From NCBI GenBank assembly GCA_019240375.1, contig JAFAYN010000038.1:1-13545 (forward strand): a stretch of 13,545 nucleotides of DNA. Direction: 5' to 3'. The position numbers were made by a program, and so were the translations under genes. This DNA is from Gemmatimonadota bacterium. GTDB lineage: Bacteria; Gemmatimonadota; Gemmatimonadetes; Longimicrobiales; Longimicrobiaceae. A model generated the notes under the pieces. That model worked only from the letters and a program-made list of their open reading frames with translations, ran no database searches and was not told the origin of the DNA. This document shows, piece after piece, positions 1-7,220 of the stretch; position 1 is the first letter of the stretch; each line of letters begins with the position of its first letter.

Positions 1-2266
1 CGCCGCCCAGGAAGCCGAAGCCGCCCGCCCGGTACGCCTGGTCGCCCAGCCACACCTCGCCGTCGCGCCCGGCGAACTGCGCCCGCGTCCCCACGTTCAC
101 CCCCAGCGCCTGGAAGGGAATCTCCGCATCGCGGAGCTGCGCCGGGACCGCGGTGAAGTGGATGGTCACCCGGTCGGAGTACGGCCGCCCGTCGCGCTCG
201 CCGCGCGCCTCCACCACGTTGTCGCCCGGGACGAACGGGACCTGCCAGCTCGCCTTGCGCACGTCGTCCGGCGCCTTGGCGCCCAGCGAACGGCCGTTCA
301 CGAACAGCTCGACGCTCGCCAGGTTGGAGTACACGTCCACCGGCTGCGTCGCCTGCGCCGGGCCGACTCCGGCACGGTGGGTCCACTCGTGGCTCGCCAC
401 GCGCACCATCGGCGCCGTAGTCCAGTTGGCCTGGTACAGGTAGTAGACGTCCTTGGGGCGGCGGTCCCAGGTCAGGAGCCCCTTCTGGTTCATGTAGGGG
501 ATGGAGCCGCCGGTCTCCGGCTGCGAGAAGTCGAACTGGTTCCACACCGCCGTCCCTGCCAGCCACGGACGCGCGGCGATCTGGCGCAGGTAGCTCTCGT
601 GGAACATGCGCAGCCAGGTGCCGCTGAAGTCGAAGCGCTCCGGCTCCAGCGAGTTGACCCGCTCGTCGTTCTCGGCGCCGTACTCGCTGACGAAGAGCGG
701 CTGATCCGGGTGGGCCGCGTGGCGCCGGTCCAGCCCCTTTCCGAAGTCCGCGAACACGCCGCTGTACCACCCGCTGTACTCGTTCACCCCCAGCACGTCC
801 GTCACCCCGGCGACGCCGGCCCTGTCGTAGTCCGCGCTCCCATGGATTGCCATGGTGGTGGGGCGCGTCAGGTCTTCGGCACGCGCCAGGCGGTTCTCGT
901 CGGCTGCCAGGTCGCGCACCCAACGCATGTAGGTGGTGTCGCTCTGCCTGCCGATGCGCGCTCCCTCCGGGCTCCATAGGAACACCTCGTTCATGATCCC
1001 CCAGAGGATCACGGAAGGGTGGTTGCGGTGCTGGCGAATCATATCGCGCAGCATGTTCTCGGCGTTTGCCGTGAACTCCGGGGCCGGGGTGACGTAGTTG
1101 ACCACCGGGATCTCCTCCCACACCAGGAGCCCCAGCCGGTCCGCCGCCTCCAGCACCGCCGGGTCCTGGGGGTAGTGCGCCAGCCGCACGAAGTTGGCGC
1201 CCATCTGCTTGATCAGCTCCATGTCGCGCCGGTGCAGCTCGTCCGGCATCGCGGAGCCGAGCCCCTGGTGATCCTGGTGCCGGTTGGTCCCGCGAAGCTG
1301 CAGCTTCGCCCCGTTCAGGAAGAAGCCCCCCTGCGGATCGAAGCGGTACCAGCGGAACCCCAGAGGATTCGTCACCCGGTCCACCAGCGAGTCCCCCGAC
1401 CAGACCTCCGTGGTCACCGTATAAAGGTAAGGGTCGTCAGGCGACCAGAGGCGAGGCGTCCGCACTGGAGGGAGCGCCTGCCGGAACTCGCCCCGTGCGC
1501 CCGCCGCCAGCGCCAGCGCGGAGGTGCCCCGCGCTACCTGCCCACCCGCCGCGTCCGTCACGGTGCTAACCACCCGCAGCCGCACCGCAGCCGCGCCATC
1601 GTTCACCACCGTCCCCCGCACCGCCACCTCGCCCCGCTCGCGCGAGACGGAGGGCGTGGACACGAACACCCCGGAAGAGGCGTGGTCGGTCACGTCCAGG
1701 TGCACCGGGTCCGTCGCCACCACCCACACGTCGCGGTAGATCCCCCCGTACAGCGCGTAGCCGACGGAGAGCGGCGCAATGAAAGGGTCGTGGGAGTTAT
1801 CCACCTGCACCGCGACGAGGTCCGTCCCGTCGAACCGGAGGAAGCGGGTAGCATCCACCGAGAAGGCGGTGTACCCGCCCCGGTGCTCCCCGACGAAGGC
1901 GCCGTTGACGTAAACGTCCGCCCGCTGGTTGGCCCCCTCGAAGTAAAGGAAGACGCGCTTCCCCTTAAGCGCCGGGTCCAGCCGCAGCGGACGCCGATAC
2001 CACCCCACCCCGCGCCGGTAGCTGGGCACGTCGTCGAAGGGATCGGCGGCGTTCCAGGTGTGCGGGAGCGAGACATCCTGCCACGCCGCATCGGAAACGG
2101 TCGGCGACCAGGCGAAGTTGACCCCGTCCAGGAGGAACTTCCACCCATCGTCGATGGTGTAGCGGATACGAACCTCCGCCGGAGCCGGCGCAGCCGCCTG
2201 GGCAACCAGCATGGCGGGGAGGAGGCAGAGCGGGAGCGTAACGGCGAACAGTCTGCGCAGCATCAT
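1..2266 (-). CDS. Secreted glycoside hydrolase family 2 enzyme (beta-galactosidase-like), 3' end cut by window
   Basis: An open frame runs from ATG at 2266 off the left edge; 755 residues are visible. Residues 1-25 form a Sec signal peptide (MMLRRLF, hydrophobic core, AQA-type cleavage site), so the enzyme is exported. About 35-190 is the GH2 sugar-binding jelly roll (WNAADPFDD, GVGWYRR, VNGAFVGEHRGGYT), 195-300 the immunoglobulin-like domain, and 305-610 the TIM barrel. The GH2 signature GTNRHQDHQG is at 326-335. The acid/base is Glu427 in WGIMNE and the nucleophile Glu528 in FVSEYG. A DUF4982-like domain follows (about 617-690, VELFVNGRSLG), and the visible end (GDQAYRAGGFGFLGG) looks like the start of a malectin-type carbohydrate-binding domain. 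The family retains beta-linked sugar stereochemistry; beta-galactosidase is likeliest, but beta-glucuronidase or beta-mannosidase cannot be excluded. A second ATG lies at 2263; neither start has a strong Shine-Dalgarno. It is the last visible gene of the SusCD locus. Confidence 0.9.
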   Translation of the reverse strand, partial: MMLRRLFAVTLPLCLLPAMLVAQAAAPAPAEVRIRYTIDDGWKFLLDGVNFAWSPTVSDAAWQDVSLPHTWNAADPFDDVPSYRRGVGWYRRPLRLDPALKGKRVFLYFEGANQRADVYVNGAFVGEHRGGYTAFSVDATRFLRFDGTDLVAVQVDNSHDPFIAPLSVGYALYGGIYRDVWVVATDPVHLDVTDHASSGVFVSTPSVSRERGEVAVRGTVVNDGAAAVRLRVVSTVTDAAGGQVARGTSALALAAGARGEFRQALPPVRTPRLWSPDDPYLYTVTTEVWSGDSLVDRVTNPLGFRWYRFDPQGGFFLNGAKLQLRGTNRHQDHQGLGSAMPDELHRRDMELIKQMGANFVRLAHYPQDPAVLEAADRLGLLVWEEIPVVNYVTPAPEFTANAENMLRDMIRQHRNHPSVILWGIMNEVFLWSPEGARIGRQSDTTYMRWVRDLAADENRLARAEDLTRPTTMAIHGSADYDRAGVAGVTDVLGVNEYSGWYSGVFADFGKGLDRRHAAHPDQPLFVSEYGAENDERVNSLEPERFDFSGTWLRMFHESYLRQIAARPWLAGTAVWNQFDFSQPETGGSIPYMNQKGLLTWDRRPKDVYYLYQANWTTAPMVRVASHEWTHRAGVGPAQATQPVDVYSNLASVELFVNGRSLGAKAPDDVRKASWQVPFVPGDNVVEARGERDGRPYSDRVTIHFTAVPAQLRDAEIPFQALGVNVGTRAQFAGRDGEVWLGDQAYRAGGFGFLGG

Positions 2267-2301
2267 CTACCGGGTTCCGTCACTTTCACGAGAGTACGTA
2301 G

Positions 2302-2321
2302 CGGGCAGGGGAAGATGCCCG
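2302..2321. repeat. Short hairpin in the susD-GH2 gap
   Basis: Arms CGGGCA (2302-2307) and TGCCCG (2316-2321) are perfect complements around an 8-base loop. This is the hairpin nearest the GH2 start, about 35 bases upstream of its ATG, so in the transcript it lies in the GH2 leader. It has no T-run after it and is short enough to be chance in GC-rich DNA; its interest comes from the three further hairpins next to it. Confidence 0.4.
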
Positions 2322-2334
2322 TGCGTGGGGGATG

Positions 2335-2378
2335 CGAGCCCGAAGGGGCGAGACCCCGCAGCAGTTCGCGGGGGCTCG
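2335..2378. repeat. Nested inverted repeat in the susD-GH2 gap
   Basis: An outer pair CGAGCCC (2335-2341) and GGGCTCG (2372-2378) encloses an inner pair CCCCGC (2354-2359) and GCGGGG (2368-2373). The two pairs share bases 2372-2373, so they are alternative or partly competing folds. On the minus strand the element begins CGAGCCCCCGC, the same 11 bases that begin the palindrome at 12294-12327. There is no T-tract, so it is not a classical terminator. It may act as an mRNA-stabilising or Rho-related structure, or as a dispersed palindromic repeat. Confidence 0.55.
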
Positions 2379-2379
2379 A

Positions 2380-2414
2380 CTCCGTTGCACACGGTCGTTT
2401 CGTGTGCTACGGAG
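2380..2414. repeat. 14-bp inverted repeat hairpin, susD-GH2 gap
   Basis: Arms CTCCGTTGCACACG (2380-2393) and CGTGTGCTACGGAG (2401-2414) are complementary except for one position, with a 7-base spacer. A 14-bp stem with a single mismatch and mixed base composition is unlikely to be chance. It starts two bases after the preceding inverted repeat, so the two form one structured block in the susD-GH2 transcript. No T-run follows on either strand. Protection of the upstream susCD message from 3' decay is a plausible role (inference). Confidence 0.65.
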
Positions 2415-2425
2415 CCGCAGCCCGA

Positions 2426-2443
2426 CCCCCGCGCCAGCGGGGG
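2426..2443. repeat. 7-bp GC hairpin just downstream of susD
   Basis: CCCCCGC (2426-2432) and GCGGGGG (2437-2443) form a perfect stem with a 4-base loop, about 20 bases past the susD stop. On the minus strand it is followed by TCGGGC and not by T-residues, so it would be a poor intrinsic terminator. It is the first of four hairpins met by RNA polymerase on leaving susD and could mark the 3' end of a stable susCD message. Confidence 0.5.
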
Positions 2444-2462
2444 ACACGCCCAAACCCAGCCG

Positions 2463-4103
2463 TCAGTAGCCCGGATTCTGAGGCATCGGCTTGGTCAAAT
2501 TCGCATCGATCACCGCCTGCGGGATCGGAAACACCGTGTCACGCGCGGTCACGTTCGGCCCCGCGATCGGATTGTACTTCTTAGTCCGGTCCAGCCAGGT
2601 GTGCGTACGCAGCAGGGTATACCGACGCTGCTCCTCAGCCAGCAGCTCACGAGACCGCTCGTCCAGCACCAGATCTAAAGTCACCTGAGCCGCCGTAACC
2701 CGGGGCGCGTGCGCCCGGTCCCGCAGCAGGTTGATGGTAGCCGCTGCCCCACCCGTGTTCCCCTGCTTGAACTGCGCTTCGGCCAGCAACAGGTACGTTT
2801 CCGCCAGCCGCACGTAAGGCTGGTCCTCGTAGTTGTAGCCGCCGTCCGGATCGAGCGGGTCCGCGTAATCCCACTTCCGCGTGCTCGGCCAGTCGGGAAG
2901 TCCCTTGGTGTCCTCCTTGACCGCCTTCGTGAACACCGTGTCGCCCAGCTTCTTCCCCTTGGGAACCGCCGCCGCGTTGTTGTACTGGTAGAACTTCCGG
3001 ATCGCGTACATCGAGCCGCGGTCGTCCGTGGGCGCATACAGCTCCAGCGCCCAGCGAGTCGGGGCCAGACGTCCGATCCCGCGCCCCCCGAACTCCGGCA
3101 CCGACTTCATCCCCGCGATGGCGTAGTACCGGGCCACCCAGTACCGGCGCATGATGTTGGAGCCGCCCCCGGTGACGTTGTTCTGGTACTGCAGCACCCA
3201 GAGCCCCTCGGTGTTCCTCTGGTTGCGGTTGACGTTGCCGTCCGCGAACTGGTCCATGAAGGCCACGCCCGGGGCGCTGGCGTTCACCCCGTACCGCGCG
3301 GTGATCAGCCGGTAGCGCCCGCTGTCGGTCACCTTGCGGGCGTAGACCTCCGCCTTCACCGGCTGGTCCTCGGCCAGGTACAGCTCGGCCAGGTAGTGCT
3401 GCGCCACCGCCTTGGTCAGCCCGCCCTGGGTGGTGGGCTGATCGGGGAGGTACTGCTCGGCGAAGAGGAGGTCCTGCTCCACCTGGTCCCACACCTGCTG
3501 GCGGGTGGCGCGCTCCCAGTCGGTCTTGATGTTGGCGCCGCTCGACTCGTGCAGCGCCAGCGGCACCCCGCCCCACAGGTACGAGAGGTGGCGGTACGCC
3601 CAGGCGCGGAAGAAGCGCGCCTCGGCCAGCGTCTCGTTCTTTTCCGCCTCCGTCCACTTCACCTCCGGGTTTTCCGCCCGGTCCACGATGGTGTTCGCGG
3701 CGTTGATCGTCTCGTACAGCCACTTCCACACGTCCAGGAAGTCGTCTTCCTGCGAGTTGTTGAGCGTGCCGAACAGGTTGTACACGTCGATGGCGGGGGA
3801 GCGGTAGTTCCCCCAGCCGTTGTCCACGCCGATGAAGTACATCATCCCGCGCAGGTTGTTGCCCGCGTCCAGGAAGCCGCTCCGCTCGCGGCGGGCCTCG
3901 GCGTACAGCCCGTTCAGCCCGTTGCGGAAGCCGGAAGCGCTGGTGTACAGGTTCTCGCCGACCAGGACGTCCTTGGGCTTCTCGGTCAGGAGGTCGCTGT
4001 CGCAGGCGGCCAGCGCGATGCCGGCCGCGCCGAGCACGCCGAGCAGCGTGGCGCGGCGCAGGGAGAGTCGGGTCTTCATGACCGGGTTCTTTGGGGTGTG
4101 CAT
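2463..4103 (-). CDS. SusD/RagB-family glycan-binding outer-membrane lipoprotein
   Basis: The protein has 546 residues, normal for SusD. The family sits on the cell surface as a lid on its SusC partner and captures oligosaccharides. The N-terminus has a lipoprotein signal: basic stretch, hydrophobic run, then lipobox LAAC with Cys34 as the lipidated residue, followed by acidic CDSD. The tetratricopeptide-rich N-terminal half includes LNGLYAEARRERSGFLD and FFRAWAYRHLSYLWGGVPL, both typical of SusD. The C-terminal half carries YVRLAETYLLLAEAQFKQG and LLRDRAHAP, and the protein ends QNPGY, the common SusD ending. The start at 4103 is chosen because GGAGAG lies ten bases upstream; an internal ATG at 4079 (MKTRLSLRR) would also leave a good signal peptide but lacks a binding site. 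The gap to the susC stop is only 16 bases, so the two are co-transcribed and probably translationally coupled. The ligand is unknown. Confidence 0.95.
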   Translation of the reverse strand: MHTPKNPVMKTRLSLRRATLLGVLGAAGIALAACDSDLLTEKPKDVLVGENLYTSASGFRNGLNGLYAEARRERSGFLDAGNNLRGMMYFIGVDNGWGNYRSPAIDVYNLFGTLNNSQEDDFLDVWKWLYETINAANTIVDRAENPEVKWTEAEKNETLAEARFFRAWAYRHLSYLWGGVPLALHESSGANIKTDWERATRQQVWDQVEQDLLFAEQYLPDQPTTQGGLTKAVAQHYLAELYLAEDQPVKAEVYARKVTDSGRYRLITARYGVNASAPGVAFMDQFADGNVNRNQRNTEGLWVLQYQNNVTGGGSNIMRRYWVARYYAIAGMKSVPEFGGRGIGRLAPTRWALELYAPTDDRGSMYAIRKFYQYNNAAAVPKGKKLGDTVFTKAVKEDTKGLPDWPSTRKWDYADPLDPDGGYNYEDQPYVRLAETYLLLAEAQFKQGNTGGAAATINLLRDRAHAPRVTAAQVTLDLVLDERSRELLAEEQRRYTLLRTHTWLDRTKKYNPIAGPNVTARDTVFPIPQAVIDANLTKPMPQNPGY

Positions 4104-4113
4104 GATGTTCCGG

Positions 4114-4120
4114 CTCTCCT
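4114..4120 (-). promoter_or_regulatory. Ribosome binding site for the susD homologue
   Basis: The minus strand reads AGGAGAG here, overlapping the last base of the susC TGA stop and ending ten bases before the ATG at 4103. It supports 4103 over the downstream ATG at 4079, which has no such site. Overlap with the susC stop suggests ribosomes finishing susC can reinitiate on susD. Confidence 0.65.
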
Positions 4121-7104
4121 CAGAAGCTCGTGTTGATGCCGGCGACCAGCACGCGCTCCAGCGGGACGCCGCGCTGGTGGCTGTTGTCCAGCTCGGGGTC
4201 CAGCCCGGTCCAGTCGCTGTGCGTCCACAGGTTGCGCCCGTTCACGTACAGCCGGAGGCTCTGCACCCCCAGGCGGCCGGTGAGCGCCCCGGGAAGGGTG
4301 TACGAGAGCGTCACGTCCTTGAGGCGGACGTAGCTGGCGTTCTGGAAGAAGTCCACCGACAGGGGGTTGCTCCCCTCGCGGTTGGCCGGGAACTCGTTGG
4401 TGGGGTTGGAGGGCGACCACCAGTTGAGCATCGGCATGTTGCGGCGCACGTCGGCCCACACGTTCCCCTGGTCGAGGAGCGGGTTGGGACGGTTCAGCCC
4501 CTGCACCGTGGTGAGCATGAAGCTGAAGGAAAGGCCGCGGTAGCGGAGGGTGTTGTTGAGCCCGGCGGTGTAGCTCGGCTCCAGGTTCCCCAGGATCACC
4601 CGGTCGTCCGGGGTGATCACCCCGTCGCCGTTCACGTCCACGATCTTGACGTCGCCCGGCTTGGCGGTGGGCTGCGCGGAGTGGGCGATGTCGTCGCCGG
4701 TCTGGAAGATCCCGCCGAACCGGTAGCCGTAGTTGACCGAGATCGGCTGCCCGATGAACCACCGGTTGACGATGTCGCTCTGCCCGTTGCCGTACAGGTC
4801 GACGATCTGGTTGCGGTTCGCCGAGATGTTGAAGTCGCTGTTCCAGCCGAAGCCGTCCCGCTCCACGTTGATGGTGGACAGGTGCAGCTCCATCCCGTGG
4901 TTCTTGGTGCGCCCCATGTTCTCCGTCACGTTGTCGATCCCGTGCACGGGCGAGATGGCGCGGCGGAGGAGGAGGTCGTGCGTCCGCGAGTTGTAGAAGT
5001 CCAGGCTCCCGGTGACGCGGTCGTTCAGGAAGCCGAAGTCGGCGCCCAGGTTGAGCTGCGTGGTGGTTTCCCAGCGCAGGTCCGGGTTCCCCAGGGTGGC
5101 GGGGACGTAGCCGGCGTAGGTCAGCGCGTCGTCGATGTACGGGAGCTCACGGAGCGCGGCCAGCGTGCGGTACGGCGAGACCGCCTGGTTCCCGTTCTGC
5201 CCGTACGAAGCGCGCAGCTTGAGCGTGTTGAAGCGGTCGGCGAAGGGCCAGAAGCCCTCGCGCGACACGTTCCACCCCACCGCCATGGAGGGGAAGACGC
5301 CGTACTTGTGGTTGGCGCCGAACCCCGAGTAGCCGTCGCGGCGGGCAGTGAGCGTCAGCAGGTAGCGGCTGGCGTAGCCGTAGTTCAGGCGGGCCATCTG
5401 CGAGAGCAGGTCCCACTGCGTCACGCTGCTGCTGGGGGTGAGCAGGAGCGCCACGTTCGGCTGGTGGTAGGTCAGCACGTCGTTGGGGAACCCCTCGCCC
5501 CGCAGCCCGGTCGACTCAAGGCTGCTCTGCTGGATGCTGTACAGCGTGGTCAGGTCGACGCTGTGCTTGCCGAACGCGCGGTTGTAGCGGGCGATGTTCT
5601 CCACCGTCCAGTCGGAGCGGTTGCTCTGGCTGGTGATCGCCAGCCCGTTGGCCACCAGCCCGCTGCGCGTGTCCCGGCCGTAGTAGCGCCCCTGGTCGCG
5701 GTTGGCGTAGTCCAGCCCGGCGTTCACCCGGTACGAGAGCCCCTTGAGGAAGGGGAAGTCGAGCTGGGCGTAGTTGCTGGTGAAGACGCGGTGCGAGTCG
5801 TCCTCGGCCGGCACCAGCAGCCCCTGCAGCGGGTTGCCGAAGAAGGGGTCGTCGGCCCAGGGGTACACCGTCAGCGAGCCGTCCGCGTTGTAGGCGCTGG
5901 TCAGCGGGTTCTGGAAGAAGGCGTTTTCCAGGTCGGCCGCGATCCCGCCGCGGTTGGTGAGCCCCAGCTGCGTGCTGGTCCCCAGGGTGATCCACTGGTG
6001 CAGCTTCTGGTCGAGGTTCAGGCGCAGCGAGTAGCGCTGGAACTCGTCGTTCTGCGCCACGCCCTGGATGTCGAGGAGCGAGCCGCCCAGGTAGTAGCGC
6101 GTGTCGCCCGCGCTCCCGGACACCGACAGGTTGTGCTGCTGCTGCAGCCCGGTGCGGGTGGCCTCGCCCAGCCAGTCGGTCCAGGTGCCGGCCTGGTAGA
6201 CCGCCAGCTCCGAGGGGGTCAGGTAGGTGGCGATCTGGGATTCGCCGCACGGGTCCACCGCCGCCTTGGCGGTCACGGCCATCTGCCGCTGGCACTTGAA
6301 GGCGGCGAACTGCGGCCCGGTCATCAGCCCGGGGAGGTGCGCCACCTGCTGCGCGCCCGCGTAGCCGTCGTACGAGATCCGCGGCTTCCCGGTCCCCTTC
6401 CTGGTGGTGAGCAGGAGCACGCCGTTGGAGCCGCGCGCGCCGTAGATGGCGGCGGCCGAGGCGTCCTTGAGGACGTCGATGGACTGGATGTCGTTCTGGT
6501 TGATCTCGGAGATGCTCCCGTTGTACGGGATCCCGTCGATCACGACCAGCGGGTCGGTGTTGGCGGTGATGGAGTTGCGGCCGCGGATCATCACGTTCAG
6601 CGTCGGCTCCGCGCCCCCGCCCGAGGTGGTCACGTTGACGCCGGCCACCGCGCCCTGGATGGCCTGGGCGAAGTTGGCGGTCGGCTGCTCGGCGATCCGC
6701 TCCGAGCTGACCGAGGCCACCGAGCCGGTCACGTCGCTCCGCTTCTGCGTCCCGTACCCCACCACCACCAGCCCTTCGAGCTGCACCGAGGTGGTGGTGA
6801 GGTGCACCAGGATGTTGGACTGCCCGTTCAGCGTCACCGTCCCCGGCGCGAACCCGGCGCCGGTCACCGTCAGCGTCGCGGTGGCGTTCGGCACGGCGAT
6901 GGAGAACTCGCCCTTCGCGTCGGTGGTGGCGCGCTCGCTCGTCCCCTGCACCGCGACCACGGCCCCGGCCACCGGCTGCTCCTTTGCGTCGACCACCCTG
7001 CCCCGCACCGTCACCTGCTGGGCGTACAGCTCCGCGTGCAGCCCCAGCAGGGCCAGCGTACACACGAGGAGCAGCCGGAGGCACTTCTTTCGGAATCCAC
7101 TCAT
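4120..7104 (-). CDS. SusC/RagA-family TonB-dependent outer-membrane transporter
   Basis: The protein has 994 residues from ATG at 7104. It imports glycan fragments across the outer membrane using TonB energy, in complex with the SusD lipoprotein encoded immediately downstream. Residues 1-28 are a signal peptide (RKKCLRLLLV core, cleavage near LYA-QQ). About 31-105 is the carboxypeptidase-regulatory-like beta domain typical of SusC (VTVRGRVVDAKEQPVAGA). LEGLVVVGYGTQ at 109-120 is the hallmark linker, and 122-237 the plug, including DPLVVIDGIPYNG and DVLKDASAAAIYGARGSNG. The rest is a 22-strand-type barrel ending in Phe (GINTSF), as expected for outer-membrane assembly. The frame stays open for 220 more codons upstream, but that stretch overlaps the glycosidase gene and lacks a signal peptide, so 7104 is preferred. 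No clear Shine-Dalgarno is visible. The gap to the preceding gene is 116 bases and holds a terminator-like hairpin. Confidence 0.95.
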   Translation of the reverse strand: MSGFRKKCLRLLLVCTLALLGLHAELYAQQVTVRGRVVDAKEQPVAGAVVAVQGTSERATTDAKGEFSIAVPNATATLTVTGAGFAPGTVTLNGQSNILVHLTTTSVQLEGLVVVGYGTQKRSDVTGSVASVSSERIAEQPTANFAQAIQGAVAGVNVTTSGGGAEPTLNVMIRGRNSITANTDPLVVIDGIPYNGSISEINQNDIQSIDVLKDASAAAIYGARGSNGVLLLTTRKGTGKPRISYDGYAGAQQVAHLPGLMTGPQFAAFKCQRQMAVTAKAAVDPCGESQIATYLTPSELAVYQAGTWTDWLGEATRTGLQQQHNLSVSGSAGDTRYYLGGSLLDIQGVAQNDEFQRYSLRLNLDQKLHQWITLGTSTQLGLTNRGGIAADLENAFFQNPLTSAYNADGSLTVYPWADDPFFGNPLQGLLVPAEDDSHRVFTSNYAQLDFPFLKGLSYRVNAGLDYANRDQGRYYGRDTRSGLVANGLAITSQSNRSDWTVENIARYNRAFGKHSVDLTTLYSIQQSSLESTGLRGEGFPNDVLTYHQPNVALLLTPSSSVTQWDLLSQMARLNYGYASRYLLTLTARRDGYSGFGANHKYGVFPSMAVGWNVSREGFWPFADRFNTLKLRASYGQNGNQAVSPYRTLAALRELPYIDDALTYAGYVPATLGNPDLRWETTTQLNLGADFGFLNDRVTGSLDFYNSRTHDLLLRRAISPVHGIDNVTENMGRTKNHGMELHLSTINVERDGFGWNSDFNISANRNQIVDLYGNGQSDIVNRWFIGQPISVNYGYRFGGIFQTGDDIAHSAQPTAKPGDVKIVDVNGDGVITPDDRVILGNLEPSYTAGLNNTLRYRGLSFSFMLTTVQGLNRPNPLLDQGNVWADVRRNMPMLNWWSPSNPTNEFPANREGSNPLSVDFFQNASYVRLKDVTLSYTLPGALTGRLGVQSLRLYVNGRNLWTHSDWTGLDPELDNSHQRGVPLERVLVAGINTSF

Positions 7105-7177
7105 GGGTTCTGCGAGGATGATGGGACGGGTGATCCGCGCCGGAACGCCGGGCCGCGGGGACGCTTCACTGCGACGG

Positions 7178-7208
7178 AAAAGGCCCGCGCGAGCGGATCG
7201 CGTGGGCC
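7178..7208 (-). terminator. Intrinsic terminator-like hairpin between the glycosidase gene and susC
   Basis: Read on the minus strand, an 11-bp stem with one A-C mismatch (outer GGCCC with GGGCC, inner CGCGA with TCGCG) closes a 5-base loop and is followed directly by TTTTCC. It lies 12 bases after the stop of the glycosidase lipoprotein gene and about 74 bases before susC. The T-run is short, so termination may be partial, giving read-through into susCD. I see no convincing promoter between it and susC. Confidence 0.6.
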
Positions 7209-7220
7209 GGGTGGATCGCA

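Noticed and set aside
1019..2584. Plus-strand open frame of 521 codons
   Set aside because: It spans the GH2 coding region, the hairpin cluster and the end of susD in antisense; the GH2 catalytic motifs on the minus strand settle the true frame.
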